Counted from the stretch's first letter, positions 33,974 to 43,376 are shown. The stretch: DNA of 64,000 nucleotides from Paenibacillus sp. LHD-38 (GCF_031157315.1 NZ_JAVIFU010000023.1:1-64000); one strand, 5' to 3'. Translations and numbers: made by a program. The notes: generated by a model not told the origin, from the letters alone.

Positions 33974-34722
33974 TGTAAAACCTCCTTAATCACATGCATC
34001 TCCGCAAGAAATTGTTCGCGCTTAACTGCCGATTCAGCAAGATCTGATCCTGCAAGCGATTCGCAAATTCGCTCCAGCTTATTCAGCTCATGACGCCATT
34101 TTTTGAATAGCGCAGGCTGCGGATCACGAAGAAGATACGGCCCCATCTGCATTAGAACCTTAAACAACAAATCTGTCTCAAGATTAAGTGCTAAGAAATG
34201 GCCATCATAAAGCTCGCTGTTGCGTGATACGGCATCATCTGAGCGCACTGCATGCAGCACCTCATAAATTTTCCCGTCCTCTTCCAGAATGCTTTCAGCT
34301 TTTAAAAACCAATGATGCTTGAGCAGCCATTGACGTACCAATTCTTCGCCTACATTAGGCTGCAGCACGAGCTCAGTGACCCCTTCCAGCTTTCCAGCTG
34401 TAAACCCTGCCTCTAGAATGTCACTCATCAAGCTGCCGCCCATACCGGCAATTGTGACCGTATCAGCTTCACCTGATATTAAAACATTCAAACCATCACC
34501 TTGTCGTACCGTCAATCGTGAGGTAAGACCTGCATCTGCACTCTGTTTCTTTGCAGCCTCAAAGGGGCCTCTGTTTAATTCACCGGCAATAGCCGAAGGG
34601 CATCGATTACTTTGGAGTAAATACACCGGAAGCATTGCATGATCAGATCCAATGTCCGCCACACGCGACCCCATTGATACGTAATCCGCAATTTTCTGCA
34701 GACGTTTTGAAAGTTTTAGCAT
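33949..34722 (-). CDS. trmK: tRNA (adenine(22)-N1)-methyltransferase
   Basis: A 257-residue class I methyltransferase (YqfN/TrmK) that methylates N1 of A22 in bacterial tRNAs. The SAM motif RVADIGSDHAMLPVYLLQ is near residue 20, IAGMGGSLMSDIL near 85, and LVLQPNVGEELVRQWL near 108 gives the family's NPP-like position; the C-terminal coiled helix is basic. The ATG at 34722 shares a base with the stop of the upstream membrane gene (TAATG). Earlier in-frame starts would lie well inside that gene. It overlaps yqfO downstream. Confidence 0.88.
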   Translation of the reverse strand: MLKLSKRLQKIADYVSMGSRVADIGSDHAMLPVYLLQSNRCPSAIAGELNRGPFEAAKKQSADAGLTSRLTVRQGDGLNVLISGEADTVTIAGMGGSLMSDILEAGFTAGKLEGVTELVLQPNVGEELVRQWLLKHHWFLKAESILEEDGKIYEVLHAVRSDDAVSRNSELYDGHFLALNLETDLLFKVLMQMGPYLLRDPQPALFKKWRHELNKLERICESLAGSDLAESAVKREQFLAEMHVIKEVLQCLRTDNP

Positions 34723-35558
34723 TATACTACCCACACCATCCATTGTTTTCGCATTGCGAATAATAATCCGCCGCCAATTGCTATTTTGACGATTAGCTGC
34801 AGTTGCAGCCAAATGGCCCCATCTACGATCATGACCGAATACAGCTCAGGCATGAACCACACCAATGCGCAAGTTACGAATAGCACTGCGGACGCTGGCT
34901 TTGACCAGCGATGAACAAACCAGCTCCCCCAACCGAACAAGCACGCAATAGGCAGCCAGTAAAGCTGTATTTCATACCATTTTGAATCGACCATAAATTG
35001 TGACAGCAGCCACGCATAAACAAGAATAGCTGCAAGCCAGCCGCTAAAATGCAAAGCGGGTATGCGAGCTGCTATTCCATATACAATCCAAAAGAGTGAG
35101 CAAAACGCAAGTAATCCCGTTTTCCAGCCCCATTGGTCAAGACCGTGAACATTTAACATGTAAAGTCCCCCTCCTAAAAGAAGGAGCATGCCAGTGCTGG
35201 TAATAGCTAATCCAGCTGCCTCGTTTCGACTCCGAAGACGCTGCCCGATACGTAAAAAAACTGCCGTCCCAAGGGCCACGACGGCCATTTGCAATAACAG
35301 ATGAAATTCGTTAAAATAAAGCACAACAAAGGAAATTAAGGTAAAAGTTCCAAATGTAAGAAACCATTGCAAACCCGTTGCCCTTTGAACAGCAGCAATC
35401 GCCTTTCCTACTGTATGTTGCTGTTGTTTGCTTTCATGGACCGTATCTTGATCAGCGTATAAATTCATTAGAAAGTCACAGTACTGATCCGGCAGCAGTT
35501 TGCTTCGCCGCCAATGATCAATTTCTTTCACGATAATTTGCCGACGATCCTGATTCAT
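34722..35558 (-). CDS. Multi-pass membrane protein of unknown function, between rpoD and trmK
   Basis: A 278-residue protein with a cytoplasmic N-terminal segment (about residues 1-60, WRRSKLLPDQYCDFLMNLY then a short polar linker) and about eight membrane helices. The N-terminal LLPDQYCDFLMNLY resembles the start of DUF2157-type proteins, but I am not sure of the family. AAGGATAG lies about ten bases before the ATG. It is translationally coupled to trmK by a TAATG overlap, an arrangement not found in Bacillus subtilis, where no large membrane gene lies here. Confidence 0.7.
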   Translation of the reverse strand: MNQDRRQIIVKEIDHWRRSKLLPDQYCDFLMNLYADQDTVHESKQQQHTVGKAIAAVQRATGLQWFLTFGTFTLISFVVLYFNEFHLLLQMAVVALGTAVFLRIGQRLRSRNEAAGLAITSTGMLLLLGGGLYMLNVHGLDQWGWKTGLLAFCSLFWIVYGIAARIPALHFSGWLAAILVYAWLLSQFMVDSKWYEIQLYWLPIACLFGWGSWFVHRWSKPASAVLFVTCALVWFMPELYSVMIVDGAIWLQLQLIVKIAIGGGLLFAMRKQWMVWVV

Positions 35559-35625
35559 AAAATCTCGCTATCCTTTCGGGTTCGGCCTGCCGCTTGCAAG
35601 TCCTTATGTATGAGGCTCATTTTTA

Positions 35626-35659
35626 AGAAAAAAGACCTCGCTGCACGAGCAGAAAGGTC
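35626..35659 (-). terminator. Terminator of rpoD
   Basis: On the minus strand GACCT and AGGTC close a stem with an inner CTGC/GCAG pairing and a 4-base loop (35659-35634), followed by TTTTTT. It separates the dnaG-rpoD unit from the membrane protein gene. Confidence 0.75.
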
Positions 35660-35676
35660 GATAATCATAAAGTTTT

Positions 35677-36807
35677 TTATTCGAGAAAATCCTTCAACCG
35701 TTTGCTCCGGCTAGGGTGACGAAGCTTGCGAAGTGCCTTAGCTTCAATTTGACGAATACGCTCACGCGTAACACCAAATACCTTGCCGACCTCTTCAAGT
35801 GTTCTTGTACGTCCGTCATCAAGTCCGAAGCGAAGACGCAGTACGTTTTCTTCTCTTTCGGTCAGCGTGTCGAGTACATCCTCAAGTTGTTCCTTAAGCA
35901 GCTCATACGCAGCGGCATCAGCAGGTGCCAGCGCTTCTTGATCTTCGATGAAATCGCCGAGATGAGAATCATCTTCTTCCCCGATCGGAGTTTCCAGCGA
36001 TACCGGCTCTTGGGCAATTTTCATGATCTCACGAACTTTTTCCGTGCTTAGCTCCATTTCTGCAGCAATTTCCTCCGGTGTCGGTTCGCGTCCAAGCTCT
36101 TGAAGCAATTGACGGGATACGCGAATCAGCTTGTTGATTGTTTCCACCATATGAACAGGAATACGAATCGTCCGAGCTTGGTCAGCAATGGCACGGGTAA
36201 TCGCTTGGCGAATCCACCATGTCGCATAAGTACTGAACTTAAAGCCCTTCTGATGGTCAAACTTCTCAACCGCTTTAATCAGGCCCATATTCCCTTCTTG
36301 AATTAAATCCAGGAATAACATTCCTCTGCCGACATAACGCTTCGCGATACTAACTACGAGCCGTAAATTAGCTTCCGCCAATCTCCGTTTTGCTTCTTCG
36401 TCGCCGTTCTCAATTCGTTGCGCCAGCTCAACCTCATCATCCGCTGAAAGAAGCGGAACTCGGCCTATTTCTTTTAAATACATCCGTACAGGATCATTAA
36501 TCTTGATACCTGGCGGCAATGCAAGATCATCATCGAAATTAAAGTCATCCTGCTCGCGCTCTTGCTCTTCCCCTTGGGCAGCGAGTGGATTCTCTTCATC
36601 GTTTTCGTTCAGTACCTCAATCCCAAAATCATCGAGCTGTTCGAAAAATTCATCAATTTGTTCAGGATCCTGATCGAACGGAGCCAACTTATCCATAATT
36701 TCTTTATACGTCAAAGAAGACCTCTTCTTGCCTTGTTCGATCAATTGATCCTTCACATGATCCAGTTTTTGTTCGGTATCTAGTTCAGTATGTTGATCAT
36801 TCGCCAT
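35677..36807 (-). CDS. rpoD: RNA polymerase major sigma factor (sigma-A, RpoD)
   Basis: A 376-residue primary sigma factor. Region 1.1 is at residues 1-75, and an acidic linker contains EEQEREQDDFNFDDDLALP. Region 1.2 follows (DPVRMYLKEIGRVPLLS); region 2 has RLAEANLRLVVSIAKRYVG and FSTYATWWIRQAITRAI (-10 recognition), region 3 VSLETPIGEEDDSHLGDFI, and region 4.2 TLEEVGKVFGVTRERIRQIE (-35 recognition). GGGAGGGAG precedes the ATG. It lies 18 bases downstream of dnaG, the conserved macromolecular-synthesis arrangement. Confidence 0.97.
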   Translation of the reverse strand: MANDQHTELDTEQKLDHVKDQLIEQGKKRSSLTYKEIMDKLAPFDQDPEQIDEFFEQLDDFGIEVLNENDEENPLAAQGEEQEREQDDFNFDDDLALPPGIKINDPVRMYLKEIGRVPLLSADDEVELAQRIENGDEEAKRRLAEANLRLVVSIAKRYVGRGMLFLDLIQEGNMGLIKAVEKFDHQKGFKFSTYATWWIRQAITRAIADQARTIRIPVHMVETINKLIRVSRQLLQELGREPTPEEIAAEMELSTEKVREIMKIAQEPVSLETPIGEEDDSHLGDFIEDQEALAPADAAAYELLKEQLEDVLDTLTEREENVLRLRFGLDDGRTRTLEEVGKVFGVTRERIRQIEAKALRKLRHPSRSKRLKDFLE

Positions 36808-36825
36808 GTTCCGACTCCCTCCCCC

Positions 36826-38679
36826 CTAGAAACGATCTTCCTGTCGCCCTTTAAGCTGTCTCTCTAGGGTTATAATCTCACTTGCTATTTGTGCTGCTGC
36901 CAAAAAATCTCCGGTACGCTCAGCACGCACCATTTCTTCTTTCTTGCGCTCAATATCCCGATACTGCGGAACCTTGATAATGTCTTGAATATAAGCGTCC
37001 ATCGTCGTATCGTCGAACGGGAAGTCACCGTCCATCATCAGAATCGATGCAGCTGCGCGTTCTAATCGGTCGTCATGCAGCGTTGCAATAAAACGGCTGA
37101 CATCCGGATCATAGCCTTGAGCAAAATAAGCGTATAAATAAGCAGCAAGAGCTGCGTGATCCTCTACATTAAACGCATCACCCAAACGTTCATGAACCGC
37201 TTGCGCCACTTCCCGATCCCGCATCATAACATGCAACAACCTTCGTTCTGCATGCGTGTAAGCGGGCATAAGAGTAGGCGGTCCAGACTTTCGGGGCTTT
37301 TCATTCCTACCATTATTCCACGAATTGTCGTTATTATCCCCTTGCGGTTTCTTTTTTTGCAGCTCCTGTCTAATTTGATGACAGTCCTGCTTTAAGGCGT
37401 CAAGAGAGATTTCAAACTCACGGGAAATTTCCTTTAAGTAGACCTCACGTTCCGTTGACGAATCAAGCTCTGCAACAATTTGTACCGCTTCAAGCAGATA
37501 GTTCTTTCTACCTTCTTCTTTTAGCAGTATATGGTTTTTCCTTGAATATATAAGCTTAAATTTTGTTACGGACACCGGCTGGTCCATCGTATCCCGCAAG
37601 AAAGCCTCCGGTCCGTATTCGCTTATATAATCATCGGGATCCTTACCTTTCGGAAGCATCGCCACCGATACTCGCAAGCCTGCGCCCTCGAGCATAGGAA
37701 TTGATTTGAACGCTGCTGCTTGTCCCGCATCATCACCGTCATAACAGACGATGACCTCTTCGGCTTGGCGCTTCAGAATGGCACAATGTTCATCGGTTAA
37801 AGCCGTTCCCATCGTAGCTATTCCATTTTTTACGCCAGCGCTCCATGATTTGATGACATCCATGTAGCCTTCAAACAAAACGACCTGCTTGCTCTTTCGG
37901 ATAGCTGGCCGTGCATAATGCAAGTTGTAAAGTGTTCTGCTTTTCGTAAATAGCATCGTTTCTGAGGTATTCAAGTATTTCGGCTGTCCTTCGCCTATAA
38001 TGCGACCCGCAAACGCGGTAGCTTTGCCGTCTCGATCCCAAATCGGAAACATGATGCGATTACGAAACCGATCCACATACCCACTCCCGTCAGCCTTTGC
38101 CGAAAGCAGCCCGCCTTTTTCCATTAGTGCCAGATCGAATCCCCGGTTCGTCAAAAAACGAGCAAGCAAGTCCCATTCCTCTGGCGCATAACCAATCATA
38201 AAATGATCGATTAGCTTATCGCTGAGTCCACGCTCCCGCAAATATTGCTTTGCAGCCTGACCTTGCTTCGTATTATTGAGCACATGATGATAAAGCTTAA
38301 TCGTAAGCTCATGCGCTTCAATGATTTTGGCACGGTCAGCATCATGCGGCGTAGATTTATTACCCTCAGCCGAGGCCCAAGTAACGGGCATACCTGCATC
38401 GAGGGCCAGCACGCGAACGGCTTCAGGAAACGAATAGCCTTCCATTTCCTCGAAAAAACGAATGACGTTTCCGCCTTTCCCGCAGCCATAGCAATGGTAA
38501 ATTTGGAGCTCCGGCGTTACTGTAAACGAGGGAGTCTTCTCCGAATGGAACGGACATAACCCCTTCATATATTTGCCGTGCTTCGTGAGATGAACATATT
38601 TCCCGACCGTCTCTACGATGTCATAATGCTTGCGGACAGCATCAATGACCTCTTCCGGTATTTTATTACCGTATGTCAT
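36826..38679 (-). CDS. dnaG: DNA primase
   Basis: A 617-residue primase that makes the RNA primers for replication. The CHC2 zinc finger at the N-terminus reads CPFHSEKTPSFTV then IYHCYGCGKGG (about residues 42-75). The TOPRIM domain (about 265-350) has LFEGYMDVIKSW and CYDGDDAGQAAA with the acidic metal site. The C-terminal region (about 460-617) is the DnaB-interacting domain. AAGGTGAT precedes the ATG. It lies between yqxD and rpoD as in Bacillus. Confidence 0.96.
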   Translation of the reverse strand: MTYGNKIPEEVIDAVRKHYDIVETVGKYVHLTKHGKYMKGLCPFHSEKTPSFTVTPELQIYHCYGCGKGGNVIRFFEEMEGYSFPEAVRVLALDAGMPVTWASAEGNKSTPHDADRAKIIEAHELTIKLYHHVLNNTKQGQAAKQYLRERGLSDKLIDHFMIGYAPEEWDLLARFLTNRGFDLALMEKGGLLSAKADGSGYVDRFRNRIMFPIWDRDGKATAFAGRIIGEGQPKYLNTSETMLFTKSRTLYNLHYARPAIRKSKQVVLFEGYMDVIKSWSAGVKNGIATMGTALTDEHCAILKRQAEEVIVCYDGDDAGQAAAFKSIPMLEGAGLRVSVAMLPKGKDPDDYISEYGPEAFLRDTMDQPVSVTKFKLIYSRKNHILLKEEGRKNYLLEAVQIVAELDSSTEREVYLKEISREFEISLDALKQDCHQIRQELQKKKPQGDNNDNSWNNGRNEKPRKSGPPTLMPAYTHAERRLLHVMMRDREVAQAVHERLGDAFNVEDHAALAAYLYAYFAQGYDPDVSRFIATLHDDRLERAAASILMMDGDFPFDDTTMDAYIQDIIKVPQYRDIERKKEEMVRAERTGDFLAAAQIASEIITLERQLKGRQEDRF

Positions 38680-38720
38680 CGTTCATCACCTTCATCCTAG
38701 TAACACGTAAATAATATTCG

Positions 38721-39191
38721 CTATACGTCATGGTTCTCCTGCTCATTTCGCAAAACTTTTGTCAACTTTTGTTGAAAACGATCACGATCGTCATTATTCA
38801 TCGCTTTCGGCCCTCTTGTTTTGCCTCCGGTGCGGCGACGTTTCGCTAGTTCATGTCTCCGCTCCATCAAATAATCAATGTTATCGTCCGTATACTGCTC
38901 TCCCCTTGGAGACAGGACGATTGCGCCTTTGCCAATTGCTATGCATGCCAATCCGAAATCCTGCGTAACAACAATATCTCCGCGTGATATATGGTTCACG
39001 ATATACAGATCGACGGATTGATTGCTCCGGTCGACCTGTACAATATCTACGCCTGGCTGTGGCTCTAATCTATGGTCATGAGAAGCAACCATAAGAACAC
39101 GAACCGAGTATTGTCTAGCTGTTTCGCCTATTTCAGCTTTTACCGGACATGCATCAGCGTCGACTACAATAGTAGGTTTCTCAATCCGAAT
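38721..39191 (-). CDS. yqxD: YaiI/YqxD family (UPF0178) protein with an apparent ATT start
   Basis: A 156-residue UPF0178 protein with a PIN-like fold; function unproven. The family hallmark IVVDADACPVKAEI lies in residues 8-21, followed by VVTQDFGLACIAIGKGAIVL and the basic C-terminal RRTGGKTRGPKA. The first ATG in frame (39092) would remove 33 residues including the hallmark. The frame stays open upstream to a TGA at 39200, and the interval has no ATG, GTG or TTG. ATT at 39191 sits six bases after GGTGA within GCGGTGATC, a near-perfect Shine-Dalgarno. I therefore place the start there. A sequencing error or a frameshift is the alternative. Confidence 0.75.
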   Translation of the reverse strand: MRIEKPTIVVDADACPVKAEIGETARQYSVRVLMVASHDHRLEPQPGVDIVQVDRSNQSVDLYIVNHISRGDIVVTQDFGLACIAIGKGAIVLSPRGEQYTDDNIDYLMERRHELAKRRRTGGKTRGPKAMNNDDRDRFQQKLTKVLRNEQENHDV

Positions 39192-39270
39192 AGAAGATCA
39201 CCGCTCGATTTCAAATTCTTGTCCTATATTATTATATACGGCATAACTGTAAAAAATCCTTCCCCTTGCT

Positions 39271-40086
39271 TTATGGCATACGTACATATTCCATAATTAA
39301 GCTTGCCGTTTCTTCAACTGCCCGGTGCGATACGTCAATGACAACGCATCCGAGCTGTTTCATAATGTTATCGGCATAGAGAAGTTCTTTTTCAATACGG
39401 TCCGGCGTGGCATAGGATGCATTATTAGGTAATCCAAGCGCCTTGAGGCGTTCCTTCCGAATGGTATTCAAATAAGGAACCCCAATCGTAAGTCCAATTA
39501 CTTTGCGCTTAGGGAGCTTAAACAATTCTTCAGGCGGCTTTAATTCCGGAACAAGCGGCACATTCGCGACTTTAAACTTTTGATGGGCAAGGTACATGGA
39601 CAACGGGGTCTTCGACGTACGCGATACCCCTACCAATACAATATCTGCCTTTAATACCCCCGAAGTATCTCTTGCGTCATCATACTTAACCGCGAATTCG
39701 ACCGCTTCCACTTTGCGGAAATAATCCGCGTCAAGAACATGATTAAGTCCAGGCTCTTGACGGGATTTTCGACCTGTCCGCATTTCAAGCGTTTCTATAA
39801 ATGACCCCAAAAGATCGATGGCGGCGACGTTATGGGTCTCGGCAAGCTTTTTCATGCTGTCACGGAGATGCGGTATGACTAACGTATAGATCACGATGGC
39901 ATCGACTTGCTTTGCCTGCAAAATAATTCGCTGCAAGCCTGCTTCCTCTGTAATAAACGGAGCTCTGCGAATATCTGTATGGAGCGGATGAAATTGCGCA
40001 ATGGCTGCTCGAACGACAAGCTCACCCGTATCACCAGCTGCATCGGATACGACATAGACGATTACTTCCGGATTTAAACGAGACAT
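39271..40086 (-). CDS. yqfL: Pyruvate, phosphate dikinase regulatory protein (YqfL/PpsR)
   Basis: A 271-residue DUF299 protein, a bifunctional ADP-dependent kinase/phosphorylase controlling pyruvate phosphate dikinase or PEP synthase. The nucleotide-binding loop reads DIVLVGVSRTSKTPLSMYLA near residue 150. VYVVSDAAGDTGELV is the N-terminal signature, and IDVSHRAVEETA lies near the C-terminus. GGAGGATGATGGAAG precedes the ATG. It follows glyS by 27 bases. In Bacillus subtilis it is preceded by ccpN, which is absent here. Confidence 0.9.
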   Translation of the reverse strand: MSRLNPEVIVYVVSDAAGDTGELVVRAAIAQFHPLHTDIRRAPFITEEAGLQRIILQAKQVDAIVIYTLVIPHLRDSMKKLAETHNVAAIDLLGSFIETLEMRTGRKSRQEPGLNHVLDADYFRKVEAVEFAVKYDDARDTSGVLKADIVLVGVSRTSKTPLSMYLAHQKFKVANVPLVPELKPPEELFKLPKRKVIGLTIGVPYLNTIRKERLKALGLPNNASYATPDRIEKELLYADNIMKQLGCVVIDVSHRAVEETASLIMEYVRMP

Positions 40087-40113
40087 CTTCCATCATCCTC
40101 CTGACTTCTTTTA

Positions 40114-42195
40114 CTACCAAACTAGCTTAGAGAAATCGGCAACAACGGCAATATCCTCCGCGATACCAGCAAGCGTTGACAAACGGTTCGCGCGTACTGC
40201 CTCATCGGGTGCCATGACCATGACATTTTCAAAATAAGTATGAATATACGGCTTCAAGGATGACAATGAATGAACCGCTTTTGAAATATCTCCCGCGTCA
40301 ATCGCCTCTTTGAATACAGGACGCTGTTGCTGCCATTTTTCATACAGCTCGTTCTCTACCTGTTCGCTAAACAAAGCGGCATCCACCGTTGTTGCAGCCG
40401 CTTTGGAGCCTAGGTTGCTCACGCGGTTGAACTGTTCCACCGTTTGTTTGAACGCAGTGCGGTCCTCGCCCCCAGCTAAAGACTGAACGACGTTAGCTCG
40501 CTCGATCGTCGACTTCAAATCCGTGAAGCCTGACGCCATAACCGCATCAACGACATCGTAACGAACGCCTTGCTCAGACAGCACGTTTTTGACTCGAAGC
40601 GCGAAGAAATCCGAAAGATCCTTGCGAATATCTGCTGCTGCACGCTTCAAACCGCGGCTCTCATGTACAGACAAGGAAGCATCATACAAATCATTTAGTT
40701 CCAACTTTAAGCCGTGTGCCAAAATGATTTGAACGATCCCGGCTGCTTGTCTCCGAAGCGCATATGGATCCTGTGAACCTGTTGGAATAATTCCGATGGA
40801 GAAACAGCCTACAATCGTATCGATCTTGTCAGCTAAGCTTACGATCGCTCCTGTTAATTCTGACGGCGCCAGATCGCCGGCAAAACGAGGCTGGTAATGT
40901 TCATTAATGGCTTTCGCCACCGATTCGCGCTCTCCTGCTTTTAGGGCATAATCTTCACCCATGATACCTTGAAGCTCAGGGAACTCATAAACCATTTGTG
41001 ATACGAGATCGAATTTACAAATATCTGCAGAGCGGCTGATATCTTGGGATTGCTGCTCATCGATTTGCAAATGCTTGCTTAATAGATCGGCTGTCGCGCG
41101 AATTCTTCTTACCTTGTCGGCAACTGAGCCTATTTCTTCGTGATATACGATATTCTCAAGCTTAGAAAGAGCATGCTCGATCGTCAGCTTATGATCTTCC
41201 TCATAGAAAAATTTCGCATCTGAAAGTCTCGCGCGCAGCACCTTTTCATTACCCTTGGCTACTAGTTCAATCGACTTTAGATCGCCGTTGCGGACGGTAA
41301 CGAAAAACGGCTGAAGCTGTCCCTCACCGTTGAATACAGGAAAGTATCTTTGATGCTCACGCATAGATGTGATGAGCACCTCCTGCGGGATGTGAAGAAA
41401 TGCCGGGTCGAAACCGCCAAATAGCACATTAGGATATTCGACTAGGAACAAGACCTCTTCCAGCAAATCTTCCTTGATTGCAATCTCCCAGCCCTTTTCC
41501 TTCGCAAGCTGATTTATTTGAGCAACGATCAGCTCCTCGCGTTCACTCACGTCTGCAATGACATTCTGCTCGCGCAAGCGCTCAACGTATTGAGCAGGCT
41601 CTTGGACAGTCGTATTCTCTCCGAGAAAGCGATGTCCGCGGGATACGTTGCCGGTCTGTACGCCCGTTATTTCAAATGGAATGACATCTTGGCCGAATAA
41701 CGCGACAAGCCAACGGATCGGTCTTACGAAACGAAGCTCATGGCTTCCCCAACGCATATTCTTAGGGAAAGACATCGACGTAATCAACGAAAGCAAACCT
41801 TCAGGAAGAACCGCCGCGGTCTCTGCGCCCACGCTGCTTTTATTCGCATAAACATACTCTACGCCGGCGAGCTCTTGAAAATAAAGCTGCTCCGGTTCTA
41901 CGCCCTGGCTCCTGGCAAATCCGAGTGCCGCTTTGCTCCAGTTTCCTTGGTCATCCTGGGCAATTTTTCGTGAAGGCCCTTTTGCTTCCTCATTCATATC
42001 AGACTGCTTCTCAGCTACATCTTGAATAAGGACTGCAATCCGGCGTGGTGTCGCATACACCTTTACAGCACCATGTTCGATGCGTGAATCCGACAGCCAT
42101 TTTACCGTTTTATCCTTAAGCTGATTCATAGCACCGCGTACAAATCGGGCCGGAACTTCCTCGAGTCCAATTTCAAGCAACAAATCTCTAGTCAT
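40114..42195 (-). CDS. glyS: Glycyl-tRNA synthetase beta subunit
   Basis: A 693-residue beta subunit of the tetrameric bacterial glycyl-tRNA synthetase; it binds tRNA-Gly. The N-terminal LLLEIGLEEVPARFVRGAMN, the FPKNMRWG stretch, LADKIDTIVGCFSIG in the HD-like domain and the C-terminal anticodon-binding domain are all present. Its start overlaps the glyQ stop by eight bases, fitting equal subunit production. It is read from the T-box-controlled transcript. Confidence 0.96.
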   Translation of the reverse strand: MTRDLLLEIGLEEVPARFVRGAMNQLKDKTVKWLSDSRIEHGAVKVYATPRRIAVLIQDVAEKQSDMNEEAKGPSRKIAQDDQGNWSKAALGFARSQGVEPEQLYFQELAGVEYVYANKSSVGAETAAVLPEGLLSLITSMSFPKNMRWGSHELRFVRPIRWLVALFGQDVIPFEITGVQTGNVSRGHRFLGENTTVQEPAQYVERLREQNVIADVSEREELIVAQINQLAKEKGWEIAIKEDLLEEVLFLVEYPNVLFGGFDPAFLHIPQEVLITSMREHQRYFPVFNGEGQLQPFFVTVRNGDLKSIELVAKGNEKVLRARLSDAKFFYEEDHKLTIEHALSKLENIVYHEEIGSVADKVRRIRATADLLSKHLQIDEQQSQDISRSADICKFDLVSQMVYEFPELQGIMGEDYALKAGERESVAKAINEHYQPRFAGDLAPSELTGAIVSLADKIDTIVGCFSIGIIPTGSQDPYALRRQAAGIVQIILAHGLKLELNDLYDASLSVHESRGLKRAAADIRKDLSDFFALRVKNVLSEQGVRYDVVDAVMASGFTDLKSTIERANVVQSLAGGEDRTAFKQTVEQFNRVSNLGSKAAATTVDAALFSEQVENELYEKWQQQRPVFKEAIDAGDISKAVHSLSSLKPYIHTYFENVMVMAPDEAVRANRLSTLAGIAEDIAVVADFSKLVW

Positions 42196-43075
42196 GCTGC
42201 TTCACTCCTTTCTTCAGCAACGGGAAACCTAAACGTTCTCTTTCCTCGTAATAGGTTGAGGCGCAGGCACGCGCCAAATTTCTCACCCTTGTAATGTAGC
42301 CTGTTCTTTCCGTTACGCTAATCGCTCCGCGAGCATCGAGCAGGTTAAAGGTGTGTGAGCATTTCAGCACATAATCGTACGCTGGAAATACGAGATGATG
42401 CTCCATTGTTTTTTTCGCTTCTTCCTCGTACATGTTGAACAAGGAAAATAACATCGCCGTGTCCGATGTCTCAAACGTATATTTGGAATGCTCATATTCT
42501 GGCTGCTTGAAAACGTCACCGTACGTTATGCCCTCTACCCATTCCAAATCAAACACGTTTTCTTTTTCTTGAATATAAGAAGCAAGTCGTTCCATACCAT
42601 AAGTGATCTCTACGGCAACAGGATTAGCATCAATGCCGCCAACCTGCTGGAAATACGTGAATTGTGTAATCTCCATGCCATCCAGCCATACTTCCCAGCC
42701 AAGGCCCCAAGCGCCGAGCGTCGGTGATTCCCAGTTATCCTCAACAAAACGAATATCATGGTCATTCGCATCAATTCCGAGCTGTTTCAAGCTTTCCAGG
42801 TAAAGCTCTTGTATGTTGTCTGGCGAAGGCTTCAAAATAACCTGAAATTGGTGATGCTGGTATAGGCGATTCGGATTTTCACCGTAACGGCCATCGGCTG
42901 GACGACGGGATGGCTCCACGTAAGCTACATTCCAAGGCTCAGGCCCAATTGAACGCAAGAATGTCATCGGGTTCATCGTTCCGGCACCCTTCTCCACATC
43001 ATAAGGCTGTACTAGAATACAATTTTGTTCAGCCCAGAATTGCTGCAGCGTTAAAATCATTTTCTGAAAATTCAT
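42188..43075 (-). CDS. glyQ: Glycyl-tRNA synthetase alpha subunit
   Basis: A 295-residue alpha subunit carrying the class II catalytic site that charges glycine onto tRNA. It begins NFQKMILTLQQFWAEQNCIL and has YVEPSRRPADGRYGENPNRL (motif 2 region) and WEVWLDGMEITQFTYFQQVG. ATG 43075 has AAGGAGAGGG upstream; the longer frame from 43138 reads into the arginine-rich, non-conserved leader. It sits directly downstream of a glycine T-box leader. Confidence 0.96.
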   Translation of the reverse strand: MNFQKMILTLQQFWAEQNCILVQPYDVEKGAGTMNPMTFLRSIGPEPWNVAYVEPSRRPADGRYGENPNRLYQHHQFQVILKPSPDNIQELYLESLKQLGIDANDHDIRFVEDNWESPTLGAWGLGWEVWLDGMEITQFTYFQQVGGIDANPVAVEITYGMERLASYIQEKENVFDLEWVEGITYGDVFKQPEYEHSKYTFETSDTAMLFSLFNMYEEEAKKTMEHHLVFPAYDYVLKCSHTFNLLDARGAISVTERTGYITRVRNLARACASTYYEERERLGFPLLKKGVKQHD

Positions 43076-43152
43076 TACTGACCCTCTCCTTCTTCTTCTG
43101 TATTCTGTCCTTTTGGAAAATTTTCGCAAGTTCGGCAAAGGCGATGATACGC

Positions 43153-43376
43153 AAAAAACTCCCGTCTCTACGCCTGCTGCCAGACGTAGGGACGAGAGTT
43201 AAATTCCCGCGGTTCCACCCTACTTGGTTCACTCCTTACGAGCAAACCCTCTTTCTTCGATACGACTCCGGAGTGCCCTTTCATCGTTTTGTCCATCTGG
43301 GCTTTCACTTTTCCCAGCTCGCTAAGCTTGTCGACATAAAACAATTACTTTCTCCATCATTGCCCAATATTCATAT
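43153..43376 (-). promoter_or_regulatory. Glycine T-box riboswitch leader of glyQS
   Basis: The leader contains the T-box sequence GGTGGAACCGCGGGA (43219-43205, minus strand). It overlaps the antiterminator and is followed by a terminator whose stem (43200-43157, closed by AACTC/GAGTT) precedes TTTTTT at 43158-43153. Upstream lies a long stem I region; GGC at 43277-43275 is the probable specifier codon. Uncharged tRNA-Gly should stabilise the antiterminator and allow glyQS transcription. The specifier assignment is tentative. Confidence 0.9.

Noticed and set aside
39072..39296. Plus-strand frame opposite the yqxD start
   Set aside because: It is antisense to the conserved yqxD N-terminus and has no ribosome binding site.
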